In this document: positions 51,735-64,000 of the stretch, in pieces | Layout of the letters: every line of letters begins with the position of its first letter | Position numbering within the stretch: the stretch's first letter is position 1 | Source of the DNA: Chaenocephalus aceratus | Taxonomy: Eukaryota > Chordata > Actinopteri > Perciformes > Channichthyidae | Assembly (NCBI GenBank): GCA_023974075.1 | Contig: CM043787.1 | Coordinates: 37,882,137 to 37,946,136, forward strand | Length of the DNA stretch: 64,000 bases | Direction: 5' to 3' | The notes under the pieces: generated by a model | The model's database searches: none | Told to the model about the DNA's origin: nothing | What the model saw: only the letters and a program-made list of their open reading frames with translations | Position numbers and translations under genes: made by a program

Positions 51735-52990
51735 TGTTTGTTTGTAGCCTTTATTTAACCGATGAAAGCCCCTTGAGATCAAAAGATCTCTTTTTCAAGG
51801 GTGACCTGCAGGACATTAGTTACACATGTAACATAAAAACAACAGAACAACAATAAGGATGACATACAACATAATGTACAGGGTACAGTTTACAAACTCT
51901 ATTTACAGTGACAGGTACCATGAGTATCAAACAGCATGTCACCCAGCCGAGTTTTAAAATGATGCAGGGGAACCAAAGTGCTCAGTTTTAAACAGGTTTG
52001 CAGACTGTTCCAATTTAGTGGAGCTGCACATCTAAAAGCTTTCTTCCCTAAGACAGTCCTAGCACTTAATAAAACCACATCATGAGATCTCAGGCAATAA
52101 GTACTTTCAATTCGAGAGATCAGAGAGCAGATATAAAGAGGTAGTTTACCCAACATGGCTTTTTAGATGAACATGTACCAATGACTGAGCCTCCGTACAG
52201 TTAGTGAAGGCAGACCTGCCTTGGCATACAGGGTGCCGTGATGAGTGAGTGCTTTACAGTTAGTAACAAATCTCAGTGCGCTGTGATACGCAGCATCTGA
52301 CTTTTCCAGGCAATGGGCAGGTGCATTCATATATATCAAATCACCATAGAGCACAGGTAAAAAGGTCACCGTGACTAGCCTTTAATTGGCCTCAAGCGAG
52401 AAACAGGACTTGTTTCTAAAAAAGAAGCCTAGTCTAACCCTCAGCTTTTTAAGCAGATTAATGACCTGAAGTTTAAAAGTAAGACAATCATCAAGCCAGA
52501 TACCTAGGTATTTATAACAGGTAACCACTTTGAGTACTTGTCCTTGCATAGTAACAATATCCAAAGCAGTGTCTGTAGTCTTTTTAGCTTTAGAAAAGAG
52601 CATTACCTTGGTTTTATCAACATTTAAAAGAAGCTTAAGCTCAGCGAGCTGAGTCTGAATAATGTTAACAGCCTGTAATTTAACACCAGCCTCCTTAATG
52701 GAGGGACCTGCACAGTACATCATCCGCATAAAAATGTAAAGTAGCTTCATCCACATTTTCACCTAAACTGTTGATATATATATAGAGAATAAAAGTGGAC
52801 CTAAAACAGAACCCTGAGGAACACAATTAGCAATGTTCAACCACTCAGAAGACAGCCCATCTATTATTTGCAAGTCACAGAATGTGGTTTCAGTTCGTGC
52901 CAGCGATATGTAAATCAACTTGCAGAGGATGGAAAATGCAGAGGGAAGTACAGAAAGTATCAATCCTTGTGAGCAATTCACACTCAAAGT
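51735..52990 (-). mobile_element. Non-LTR retrotransposon 3, 5'-truncated and frameshifted
   Basis: The 3' end carries GCCTTTATTTAACCGATGAA, then CCCTTGAGATCAAAAGATCT, a tail different from the two L2-type LINEs. Minus-strand fragments give RT motifs NCVPQGSVLGPLLFSIYI, HFYADDVLCRS, LNVDKTKVMLFSKA, KYLGIWLDDCLTFK and, in the C-terminal region, LNWNSLQTCLKLS. The clade is not assigned. Confidence 0.85.
51899..52987 (-). pseudogene. RT remnant of retrotransposon 3
   Basis: The protein is spread over at least three frames: 52763-52987 (up to VPQGS...), a shifted frame holding YADD near 52725, then 52382-52762, 52163-52369 and 51899-52156. Frameshifts near YADD and several stops make it inactive. 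Confidence 0.82.
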
Positions 52991-54454
52991 TTTTGGGATA
53001 CAATTCTCATACTTTTGTTGGTTTATCTAACTGCTTTTATAGAACTTCTGTAAACAAATATATCATGCATTTATTGCATGCATTTTTAGGTTGATTTCCC
53101 CATCTTCAAAACCAAGTCAAAGTCCAGATTTTAAATCTGCAGTTATGCAACAAGGTATCCAGATGCTGTTTTCCTAAAGTACAAATTATACTTATACTTA
53201 CAATTCTACAGAATAATCTTTAAGACATCAATTGCTAATTTGTAGTCCTTTGACAAGTTAAAAAATAATTACATTATTTATATCGTTACTCATTTTACAG
53301 CCAATTGCCATCCACCTGAAACTTGGCAGTAGCGTTTGACTGAAAGCTTTAATTATCATCATGGGCTGTGTATGTTTAGGATATTAACTCACTCTCTAAT
53401 TACTCCCTCTCTGTCAAACATGCATATACAGACACAGAAACGCACACAGCTGCAGTGATTGACGAGTGTTGCATGACAGAATCGCGTTTTCCTGCAGGGC
53501 TGAAACCCTACGAGCCCTCAGGGGGGGAACTGATCAAAGAGTGTAACTTGGTGACATTATATGATGTGACAGCATCATATATATATGCAAGGACACACAC
53601 ACAAAACACACCAAAGGCGGATGTTCAGTTATCCCGGGGAAAAGATCGTCTAGAGGTTATTAACTACTTTTAGTACTTTGTTTGTTTCCTATTTTCTTAG
53701 TTTCATAATGTGATATGTGTCATTGTCTTGAAATCAATATCACATAACAGTGTATTGGACCTCTTAACCCAAGTTGTAAATAGGTAAAAGACCCTAAATC
53801 TTAACCTCATGTTGATCCAATTAAATGTGTAAGCTGCGTAACTGTCAAACATCACCTGCGTACAGTTTAAGGCAGTTTCTGCAGCTTCACTGTGCTGAAT
53901 CCCCCTCACAGTCACTGACCCTGGCACCTCTGTCAGCAGCATCATTTAATCAAACATAGCTAAGCAGAACCAAGAGCACAACCTTCATCCCTCCACCATT
54001 CATGCTCACCTCCTCTCTCACACTTCTGTGATCTTCCGAGTTTATTTCTTCTCACTCAACTTTGTATTCCATTTCCTACTGTCCCACTCCGTCCAACTCC
54101 TGTTGTCCTTTGTCCTCTGTCTCTATGCATAATGAATGCTTTTCTCTCTACCTTTCTTACTCTTTGACTCTGGTTAATCAAATTTAGTTTGGTTCCATTT
54201 AGTTCAATTCGATTTAAGGAGCTGTCATGGTGAGATGCAGAAGGTAATCAAATATATAATATTATAAAAGGATTGCTCTCTAAGTAATAAATATTTAGAG
54301 GAACATATATATCTCCCTCTCACCTTCACTCACTGTGACTGTCACCATCTTTATCTCTCTATCAGTGTCAGCTTTGGTATATTATGAAAAATAACCAAGC
54401 AAAACGATCAACTGATTGACTCATAATTCATTTATTACCTTCTTGTAATGCACA

Positions 54455-54561
<107 letters not shown>

Positions 54562-54663
54562 TGTATACACAAGGACAGACAACAGCAGTTGTGTTCACCC
54601 CGTCAGCAAAGCCATGACTTTCACACTCCATTATGTGAGAGTATGCATCTTGTTTGTGCATGT

Positions 54664-54665
<2 letters not shown>

Positions 54666-54713
<48 letters not shown>

Positions 54714-54731
54714 ACGTGCACGTGTGTGTGT
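54666..54731. repeat. GT microsatellite
   Basis: About 22 GT units to 54710, then CGCACGTGCACGTGTGTGTG. It ends 64 bp from the donor site of the CUB3-C exon. Confidence 0.97.
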
Positions 54732-54795
54732 CAGATACAGAGGGAAAGAAAAGAGTGGTTTAAAAGCTGTGCATTCATTACAATGGAGGTCTTAC

Positions 54796-54908
54796 CTTCG
54801 AAATGTGCCTTGAATCCCGCAGAGCCGATTGTATCATCTGACTGCAGGTGTAGCCACATCTGATTGGACAAGCTAACGATGAGGTCAGGGTTACTGGAAC
54901 CAGTAAGT
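54796..54908 (-). CDS. csmd1: csmd1 exon: CUB3, C-terminal part
   Basis: This 113-bp exon runs from phase 2 to phase 1. It encodes LTGSSNPDLIVSLSNQMWLH then LQSDDTIGSAGFKAHFE. It closes CUB3 with the QSDD..GSAGF strand pair. The GT|A split Val joins it to the exon at 55218-55321. Donor gtaaga, acceptor tgtgtag. Intact. Confidence 0.96.
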
Positions 54909-55501
<593 letters not shown>

Positions 55502-57064
55502 TCACTGGGGACAGGTGAAAGCTTAGAATTGAAATGGGAATTCTGTTTGACAAACTACTTCCTCTCGAGAAATTAAAGTGCTACATGAAGATAAGGGCTG
55601 CATGTTAATAACACTAAATTAATCATAGTATTCTGTAAACAAAAAAAGATACTTTTAGAAAAGATAGGCAGGCTCTGCCAACCTCATGACCTCATGGCTA
55701 ATTAAGTCTGATTCATTCCATGAAGTCATTTGTAATTACAGCAGAGAGGAAAGTCACTTCAGAGCAAAACATAGGTACGGACAGTCCTAGAGAGTAATGT
55801 TCTTCTCAATTACCTTCAGGAGTGAAACAATACTGCAGTAACATATGTTCTGTAGTACTGTATATTATATTGTAATGTGAATTTGGAAGAAAAAAAAAGG
55901 TACATTGAGAAAAAAAAAAGAAAACTACGAGTTGTTGGAAGATGTTTTCCTCGTAGCAGGAGGCAACAAATGTTGGAGAAATACTGAAACACTGCTCTAA
56001 AAATATGTGAGTAATGATAAATCAGAGGGAGGGAGAGACAAGCGTTGTTCTTGGATGTGACCATCCTCTAATTTAATGAAAGCTGCTTTGCCAAAGGTAT
56101 ACCAATTAATTTGACAGTGACGTATTGATATTTCTAAAATAATCCATCTTTAATGCAAGAGGGCAGAGAGAAGGAACAGAACTCCAAAACAGAAAGAAGC
56201 ATTGCTTTTATTTGGCAGCATCCTCTGTTATATTCATAGTTAAACAAATCTCTTCAGGGAGCCATGTCTGATGCACCCTGCAACACATCATTCTGCTGTT
56301 GAACACTGAGAAAGTAGGTGTTTAATGCCTTACTTGCAGGCACGTTTGTGGCTGTAGTTGCATGCATACAGCACTGGGTCATCAATCTACTGTGCCCTCT
56401 AAAATGCTGTAATACTGGTCTTCTATTATTTGCTGCTTGTCCATTATTTATTAGCTCTTGATCATTTCCCTGACAGAATGGGAGATGGCATATTTCCGCC
56501 GTGTTCAGAAAACCTGCTGGTCTCGTTCAGGCAGTCTCTGGTGTATTGAGCACTAATATGAACCATGAACATGTGATGTTGTGGATGAGAATCCATCACA
56601 TGGCAAATCACACCAGAGTGAGGAAAAACCCTACCGCAGGTAATACGGATGTACAAATCATTTAAATAGGCATAAACAGCTGTGCATAGCTAAGCCTTTG
56701 GCTGTGCTTTGTCAAAATAAAATTGGATAGCAAATGTTCAAATAATGTAAAAGGATATGGAGTCCTCTAAGGGATTTACTGCAATCATGACAGGAATGGC
56801 AAAGAAGCCCACGGTAACTGGAGAGATCGGTACTCACAGGTTTGACTGTATTCATAAACACACACAATCTCTAAAACAGTGCAAAATGATAAACCAAAGG
56901 GCTATCATTACAATACAAATAGCATGTTTATTTTTTAGATCAGCAACTTATGTTCAAGATGCAACTCAATAAATGTGAGGCTCATACTTGTAGAAAGCTT
57001 CTTTATATCTTATTATACACTACAGTGTGCAGCCTCTGGCAATGTTTATTGTTTCTAAAATGGA

Positions 57065-57410
57065 AGGTTAATCCATAGGTTAATCCAATGTGTCTGTGTC
57101 ACTTTGAAATGATTACTGATAATCCATCATATTTATGGCAATAAGCCTAGTTTTCAGTTTTCAGAGCGTAACATAGCTTTCGGTTTGGGCAAGTTGCGTG
57201 CGCATCACTCTCATTCCTCAATGGCAGCGCCTACTCAATGGTAACGTGTAGGTGGATTTAGGAACTTCCCTCTCGATTCTATTGGCTCTAACGGTTCAAA
57301 AGAGGTGTCAATCATCCAAACCGACCGAGGGGGGCCAGAGATATGGCAAATCCACCTAAATGACCCCAGAAGTGTGTTTTTTTTCTAAACCTCTCTAAAA
57401 AGTTTTTTTT
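57065..57410. repeat. Interspersed repeat, copy 2 (shared with 31048-31400)
   Basis: Same order of blocks as copy 1: GGTTAATCCATAGGTTAATC, CACTTTGAAATGATTACTGA, GATTCTATTGGCTC, CGACCGAGGGGGGCCAGAGA and AATGACCCCAGAAGTG. Both copies end near a T run. Family unknown. Confidence 0.75.
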
Positions 57411-57617
57411 CCTGCAATTAATCCAAGCTCATGAAACATAAAAATGAAACAAAGAAAAGTAAAGATAAGGTGTTGATGTTGCAAGCCATGTTTGTTTATT
57501 TGTGTCAGTTGATATAAAAAGCGTACAGCAGCTGCAACCTGTGCTCATAAAGAAATAGAGTTAAGTAGAGCACAGTCAGAAACAGACAATCTGCACCAAC
57601 ACATGTCTTGACTCTGA

Positions 57618-57640
57618 GGGTGTGTGTGTGGTGTGTGTTG

Positions 57641-57671
<31 letters not shown>

Positions 57672-57689
57672 TGTGTGTGTGTGTGTGGA
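57618..57689. repeat. GT microsatellite
   Basis: About 70 bp of GT with GG interruptions. Confidence 0.95.
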
Positions 57690-58530
57690 GAAGTGTCTCA
57701 GGTATATAGAATAATGTTCAGGTACGCCGGTTTCACTGTGTTTAAGTGCAGTTTGTCTGTGTGTATGTGCCTAAATGTTTCCATCTCTATGTATAAGTTA
57801 AGTTTGTATATGTGTGTGTCTAGACAGTGAAGGCAGATAGTGGCAGCAGACTTAAGGGAAGGAACTGAAGCGTTATCACACTAAGGTCATTAGCAAGAAG
57901 CTCAGTGCTGTTCAATAGATCCAAACGGGCCCATTTAGAAAGACATTAGGAGCAGCCTGCAACCCCAAACTACATTCAATTAGCTTCTTCATTTCCTAAA
58001 GCAAGAAATAAACTACAGATGAATGAAGAAAGTAAGCAGATGCAACTGAAAGAAAAAGGAAAGAATAATCTAGTCTTAACATATCTTCAAATGCAACAAA
58101 GAGTGTAAACTTTGTTTATTACTCCTAATTGACAAATATGCAAATTATCATATACAGTACCTCTACTCCTAAAATGAAGTACATAAATAAATAAAAATAC
58201 AGCAATGAAGGAGTGAACTCAATGATGCTTAGTAAAAGAACAATTTCCAGTTACTGGTGAAAACTGCAGTATGCCAAAACTGGAATAGCACATTTTCTAA
58301 AACAATGAGTGATTCAATTGAAGAGACTTTCTTAATTCAGAGAAGATTAATGTAACCAATACTGTTATCCTCTAATTACATTGGACTAAGGGTTTCTCGT
58401 AAATCTAGCTCGCCTCTACAGTACATACTCCTCATAAAGGGGTGCTAATTAGTACAGAATTTGCCAGATGCCCCTCGCAGTGTGTTATTCAGTGTTTCCT
58501 ACCTTATACAAAATAAGATATGGTAAATGT

Positions 58531-58780
58531 TAAAGGACTGCCTTTATATAGCGCCCCTCAAAGCACATATACACGTCAGCATTCACACACATTCATAGAG
58601 GCTGCCATACAACGTGCAGCCTGTCAGAGAGACTAACGTGCACACACTGATGGTCATGCCATCGGGAGCAATTTAGCATTAACTATCTAGCCCAAGGACA
58701 CATCGACATGTTGACTGCAGGGGCTGGAGGTTGAACCATTGTACTACTGATTGGAGAACAACTATCTACCTCTTGAGCTA
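58531..58780 (-). mobile_element. tRNA-derived SINE
   Basis: On the minus strand the 5' head resembles a tRNA: an A-box-like TAGCTCAAGAGGTAGA followed by a B-box-like GGTTCAACC. Then come TGTCGATGTGTCCTTGGGC, CTCCCGATGGCATGACCATC and the 3' tail GGGGCGCTATATAAAGGC. The body matches a SINE family recalled as abundant in fish. Head substitutions make it an old copy. It is not a functional tRNA gene. Confidence 0.8.
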
Positions 58781-61700
58781 TTTCTTTGTATAAATGCGTT
58801 TAATTTCATGGTATTATTGAGTTCCTGCAGTATATTATAGGTATTTCGGGAGAGAGGTTTCTCATGTTCACTCCAAATGTGGACAGTACAGGAAAAAGCA
58901 GTGGATCTGTCTAAAGGTGGATGCTCTTTGAAGGGATAAGTGAAGCATTATCACTTTAAAGTCATTACCAAGCGGCTAAGCAGCTAAGAGCAGCTCAATA
59001 GGCCATTTAAACATTGTTAAGAGCACTGTGCAATCCAAACCTACAGTGTCTGTCAACCAGTTAAGTTGTAGTGGCCTGATTTGTAGGGTCTCTCCAGGGC
59101 ATGATCACAGCCGGAGAGAAACTGATAGTAATCTCGCTCCCACTCTGATCTTTAATTCACAGCAGATCTGTATTTGGCAGTCAAGTTAACAATCTGAGGC
59201 AGATTCTGCTTTACGTTGTATGCCTGATGATCTTGCCCTCAGTGTTGTTAGCTTACATCAAATATTGCAGGAGAACACACACTTCTAATAGGGTGGACTT
59301 GTTTTGAATATCCTTGTTGATCCAAGGCTTCAGCAGTGCTGAGTCACTGCAAAGCAGAAACAGTAGGGAGACATTATCGCACAAATACAAACCATAAATG
59401 TATCCATCCATCCATCAATCTAAATCAAGATCAAGTTTTTTAAATAATAATGAAAGAACAATATTTGTCCAGACAAGCAGGAAACAGTTCATTGTTGTGC
59501 TGAAAGGCACTTCAGCAGGTCAGAAGCTTCTCTGCATTGTTATTTACACCTGGGACCTCTGGTCAGAGTGCAGCTTCCACCACCATACTAACAATGCTGT
59601 CGTGCTGCTATAGGTTCCCCTTAAAATAAGATTTGATTTGGGACCCTGTTAAAATGTCAACAGTGGCTGCACTTCTCATGAATTACATTCAGTCAGCCAT
59701 TTCAACCACAAACTAAGCTGAGGTGACCCCTGTGCGTGTGGGTAAAGGATTAATTTCAATCTCTGTGGCAGCGACACCCGCAGTCCTGTTAATAAAGGAT
59801 GTAGAAAACTATGAAAACATAACTCGAACAGTCAGTATTTTCTCTCCGGATTGGATTAACCTCACAACTGACCCACTCTAAATGTAACAACAAATAAAAA
59901 TCAACATTTTTCTTTGAAACATTCGAGGTATTTCCTTGGTAAAGATTTGGAAGACAAGACAACTTGCCATCGTTGTACATTATTTTCCAACAAAATAAAA
60001 CTTTCACAAATTGCCCTCACTTGAAACAGAAACAGGGATGGAGTATAGTAAATCCCCACACAGGCATAAACCTTTGAGCATGATAGAAGTTGAATCAAAA
60101 TGAAAAAGAAAATATTTTGAAGCCAGACTGCACATCTTTAGAAGTAGGTTACGCTAACTGACATTAGAGGTAACTTATTTAAACATTAAAGAACCTGTAA
60201 CTCATACGACGTGACATCACTAAACCACACATCACTGATGGTTATAAACTTGGATGATATAACACTGAGGATGCTAGACTGACACGGGAGGAACAACCAC
60301 AATCTTCATCTTCATGTTTCATTATATTTGTCACTTCCTGTCCACATTGATAGTGTCACACTTATGACCACACCTTATGATACCACTATTTCAGTGACAT
60401 TTAGGGTCCTAACTTGGATTGTGTTTAGGGAAGACAAGCTCGATTCAGCTGCAGGCCCAATGGAATTCAGGCTATAGCAAGTTTATTTTACAAATATATT
60501 GTGCCACTAAGCTTGATGCATTTCTACTACCCTGGGTCTAAGAAAAAGTGTCAAGAAAAAGTAGAAACTATGTACTGAAGTGACCCCTTGGCACATGCAG
60601 TACAGAGAGGGAACAAGCTGTCCTGAAAGCAGTGTACAATAATTCCCCTGCTGAGATTCTGCAGCTATGTTGGGTCATTGGTGAGCTGCCACAATTTCAG
60701 TTTGGGGACTTTTTTCCAATAGATTACTTTAAGCCTTTTACCAAATAAACAAGTATAGGATCACCTGAAATCCTGCTTGAGGAGAACACCTGCAGCTCAC
60801 CCTTAATGCCTGGGAAAGGGATTTTCAAAAGAGTCAATGGGTAAATAAAACACACTGCCTGTACTAAAGGATTTATCAAGTACTCTATGTATTATTATTA
60901 TTATTATACATTTTTGTAATCCTACGTTTATTTTCTTAGTATCATTTATTTGATAATCTAATCTGAATTTTAGAGGTACCTTTTTTGCTCATTGCAGCTG
61001 AAGAGTGTTTTAAATCTTCTTTACAGTGCACTGCATCTTGCAACAACAGTTTATTTAACAATGGCTACAGCGCGAGCAGGGGCAGAGCGAGGGACACACA
61101 CAGGATGCTGCATACAAGCCTCTGTTTATTCAATAGATCAGCGGTGTTAACGACATAGTTAACCAGCACAAGAGGTGACTGCTGCAGCTCAATATGCATA
61201 GAGGTCCACGTCCAATGCCACAACATTAGCTAGCTTGGCTGTAGGGTTAACTCATTAACCGACTGACTTATTTCTTATTTTACTAATTGTCATGTGGATG
61301 GTTCCCATGGTCTACTGCCACGCTCTCATGATTGTGGCGTACATTTGCTGCACTCTGCATAAAGGCTTTAAACATTGATTCTCGTTTTATTTTTTTCCAA
61401 GATCTTGCGGACCAGGATCTGTCCCAGTAAGGACTGACCTGCGGGCAGAGAGCAACATATACAGATGACCAACAATCACTAAGATAAAATAGATATACAA
61501 CTATCCAATGACAGTATACCTGATCTGCATGTCTTTGCTCTGGGTAAGGAAAAAGAAGAATGACTGAATTCCTTCAAATGTTGCTAAAAGTGACTTATCT
61601 CCTCTCAAGTGGTTTTTGTTTTTTTTACTATCATGCCTCTTGACTTTCTATGTCAATGTTTTTGAGGTTTGTTGCTTTGTACCGTTATATACTTTGACAA

Positions 61701-62565
61701 GTGAGTTTCCGTGTGGGACAAATAAAGTACCAGTCAATTTAATAATAGTCTGGCTGGGATGCCGGCCTGCTGGCTGTACCCTCAGAGTACCCAGATGTGC
61801 CATGTTTATGCAGCAATCCTGCCCCGAGGTGGACCTCTGCTTTAAGTGCTAAGGAAGTAAACGGCGGCTGCCTGGTGAAATAACTCCCTAGTCGAGGGAG
61901 AGCTACGGCACCTTTGAGTGCTGTTGACCTGTTCGCTGACAGTTTAGGAAAATTAACTGCAAACTAGGTTTGAGCAGCAGCTGTGTGACAGCCCTCTTGA
62001 AACTGCATTATAATCGATAAAGTGATTCGGCAGAAAACTACCTAACATCAGCAGTCTGTGGGTTGAGAAATGTACTTTGAGAATTCTGGATTCAAGAAGA
62101 TGCCTTGCTTCACATTCCAGCTCCAAAATAAATGTATTTCACATGGTGACATTGGGACATGCATGCATCAAATGGAAGCCTGGTGAGGTAGAAAGGTGCA
62201 AGGTTCAGGGATGAGAGCCAAAGACAGAGTGAATGATGGCCATTCAGCCTGCCAAATACAGAATAGCAAAAAGCCTTGAATTGAGATAATGTCCTAATTA
62301 GGCAGCTACTGGTGAATGTTTTTTCCATTACCACGGACACTGATGGTTATTTACTCTGCACTTTACTGATGCATTTGCTCAGTATATGAGGATCAACATC
62401 CTCACCCAGCTATGTATGTTGTACAATGGGCAGTGATTCAGAATGTAGACAGTATCTAATTGTAGCAACACAATGGAGTTCCTACCACTACAGTACATCC
62501 AAATATTCAGTGTTAGAGTACATATTAAAAAGGTAGTTGTTAGTCTTAAGCTACAGTAACACTTA
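58781..62565. other. csmd1 intron, nothing recognised
   Basis: 3.8 kb of AT-rich intron. Short ATCCATCC and ATT repeats occur near 59400 and 60890. No exon, RNA gene or transposon termini recognised. Confidence 0.55.
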
Positions 62566-63129
62566 CGGTACGTCACACAGCAGCTTTTCAAAAATCTTGA
62601 AAATCTTGGAGCTGGGCGTGTCTGACAGCTTGGGGATTTTTTTGCGACCAACAACCAATCACATGAATCTCCCGACCCCCGACATACTTTATATAAACCT
62701 CCCCAAAACAGGCGAAAACCTACCAGTTTTCACCCACTGTCTCTGCCACCTCCCTCCATGCCTGGTTCCTCCGGTTTGTATCCCGTTAATAGTTCTGATC
62801 GTAAAGAACCGGGTGATTTGCTACCGTAATTTCTCGTTTGGAATATGAGGAAATGGTTCTGGTTCTCCCTGCTTACACGTGGTTTGATTGGCTAGCGCTT
62901 CTACTGTCAGATTTGCAATAAACGTGTTTGATTGGCTGACGCTTCCAGCTCAGCTTCAAAAGTTGAACATTGCTCAACTTTTGAATCCTGGAAATCTTCG
63001 CTTCGCTCCCCCACAATGCAGTTCGGCGAAAAGCGAGGCAAAGTGACGTCATCCCCATTCAAAGTCAATGGGCAGAGAAGCGTTGGAAGCGGTGGAAGAT
63101 TCGTCTAAAGCTGCTGTGTGGACGTACCG
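62566..63129. mobile_element. PIF/Harbinger-type MITE (CGGTACGTC ends)
   Basis: A 564-bp element with inverted ends CGGTACGTCACACAGCAGCT and AGCTGCTGTGTGGACGTACC then G, differing by one indel, flanked by TTA on both sides (62563-62565, 63130-63132). The 3-bp TTA target fits PIF/Harbinger. It has two GATTGGCT boxes and an internal hairpin CAAAAGTTGA / TCAACTTTTG near 62957-62983. No transposase. Confidence 0.85.
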
Positions 63130-63325
63130 TTACGTAGAGAGGACACATCAAGCAGTAAAGAGTCATATCATATTGAAACTTCTGTTGTGTGGCTTAGTGC
63201 ATTATTTTGGTCTGTAACAACAACACTGTGCTCCCTAACAAAACTGCTTGATCTCCAAGAGAGGCAACACAACTACGAATAGGCCCAAACAGGAGACAAC
63301 ACTAAGGTAATCACACAGGGTTTAA

Positions 63326-63669
63326 AGGTGGGGTAGGTCATTCTGGAGAAACCAGCTCGAGTGCTAGAATTTGAAAATACACAACCGGAAAAAATCTGCC
63401 ACTTCCTTACAGAGACCCTCCTCCAACACGCACGAACGCGCACATGACCAATGAGGGCACGAGATAAGTTTGTGCACAGATGGAAGGCTGACAGGCAGGT
63501 AGGCCATCGTGCTTTTTACAGTACTACGGCTTCCACAGATGACATTTTTTTATGGATTTTTTGTCAAAGCACTTCAGATATTCATTGCTATCGGGATGTT
63601 AAGAGCATTCCATGGAATATAACAAAAAGTGTATCTCGAGCCGGTTTCTCAAACGTACCTACCCCACCT
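63326..63669. mobile_element. TTAA-flanked MITE (AGGTGGGGTAGGT ends)
   Basis: A 344-bp element between TTAA sites (63322-63325, 63670-63673). The ends AGGTGGGGTAGGT / ACCTACCCCACCT are perfect for 13 bp, and the repeat continues through GAGAAACC(A/G)GCTCGAG for about 36 bp. Kolobok- or piggyBac-type by its target. No coding capacity. Confidence 0.9.
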
Positions 63670-63673
63670 TTAA

Positions 63674-64000
63674 GTAACCCCCACTGAACTCAACTTATTT
63701 GGAAAATAACAATAAATACAACTTTTTCTAGTTCGCAGATCAACCTTCCCTGTTCAACTTTACCTACAGATCATGAAGAAGTGTATTTAAAGCTGTATTA
63801 ACTGTATTGCTAAAAATGTTAAATAAGATCAATTTAAAGGTCGGATCAAAAACAACAAAAAAATTATAAGGAGTGATAGTTTTCATGTTTTTAGCTGATA
63901 GACTCAAGCTGAAAAATGTGACCTTGTTTTTGGTTATCTGATTATGATAATGAGGTCAACATTGAGTATTGTGTCTGGATCCTGTAACAGCTTGCATGGT
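63674..64000. other. window end, nothing recognised
   Basis: About 330 bp of AT-rich intron. Confidence 0.7.

Noticed and set aside
58531..58780. Possible tRNA gene on the minus strand
   Set aside because: The A- and B-box-like motifs belong to a SINE head; the body and tail match a retroposon and no cloverleaf is preserved.

Overview
This is a vertebrate, almost certainly teleost, nuclear window. It shows small coding exons with GT-AG introns in one very large gene, long CA/GT and GA microsatellites, and a fish-type repeat load: L2-like LINEs, Tc1 and hAT transposons, TTAA and TTA MITEs, a DIRS retroelement and a tRNA-derived SINE. I cannot name the species.

The only host gene I can support runs along the whole window on the minus strand. 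Eighteen consecutive exons, from 55321 down to 2032, encode alternating CUB and sushi (CCP) domains of a CSMD protein, from the last two thirds of CUB3 through CUB8. The exon products follow human CSMD1, as I remember it, domain by domain, so I call it csmd1 (partial; 5' and 3' parts lie outside). All 18 exons have consensus splice sites and mutually consistent phases, except that sushi5, CUB6-N and CUB6-C each carry exactly one extra base. In each case it is an extra G on the plus strand, inside a G run. As written, the reading frame stops in sushi5. Either the assembly has clustered indels here or this copy is damaged.

Layout from left to right: CUB8 exons (2.0-2.8 kb), sushi7 (6.6 kb), CUB7-C (9.0 kb). 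A 16.3-kb intron follows. It holds an L2-like LINE split by two hAT MITEs (10.1-13.4 kb), a defective DIRS-like retrotransposon with inverted termini and an internal complementary region (15.5-20.6 kb), and a Tc1 transposon split by another MITE (22.3-24.6 kb). Then come CUB7-N (25.5 kb), sushi6 (27.1 kb), CUB6 (28.2-28.7 kb), a repeat-bearing intron with a TTA-flanked MITE ending next to sushi5 (35.1 kb), CUB5 (35.5-36.8 kb), and sushi4 split over two exons with an LTR-like element between them (38.3-39.3 kb). Next are a second L2-like LINE (40.8-42.4 kb), CUB4-C (43.3 kb), a Tc1 remnant (44.2-44.9 kb), hAT-like MITEs (46.6-48.7 kb), CUB4-N (49.5 kb), sushi3 (49.9 kb), a third LINE (51.7-53.0 kb) and CUB3 (54.8-55.3 kb). 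The last 8.7 kb is intron with a SINE and two MITEs.

I found no prokaryotic-type operon, CRISPR array or new gene system. The most unusual structures are the frameshift cluster in three adjacent in-frame-skippable csmd1 exons, and an array inside the DIRS element of about eleven units built around the same 18-bp palindrome that sits at the element's right terminus.
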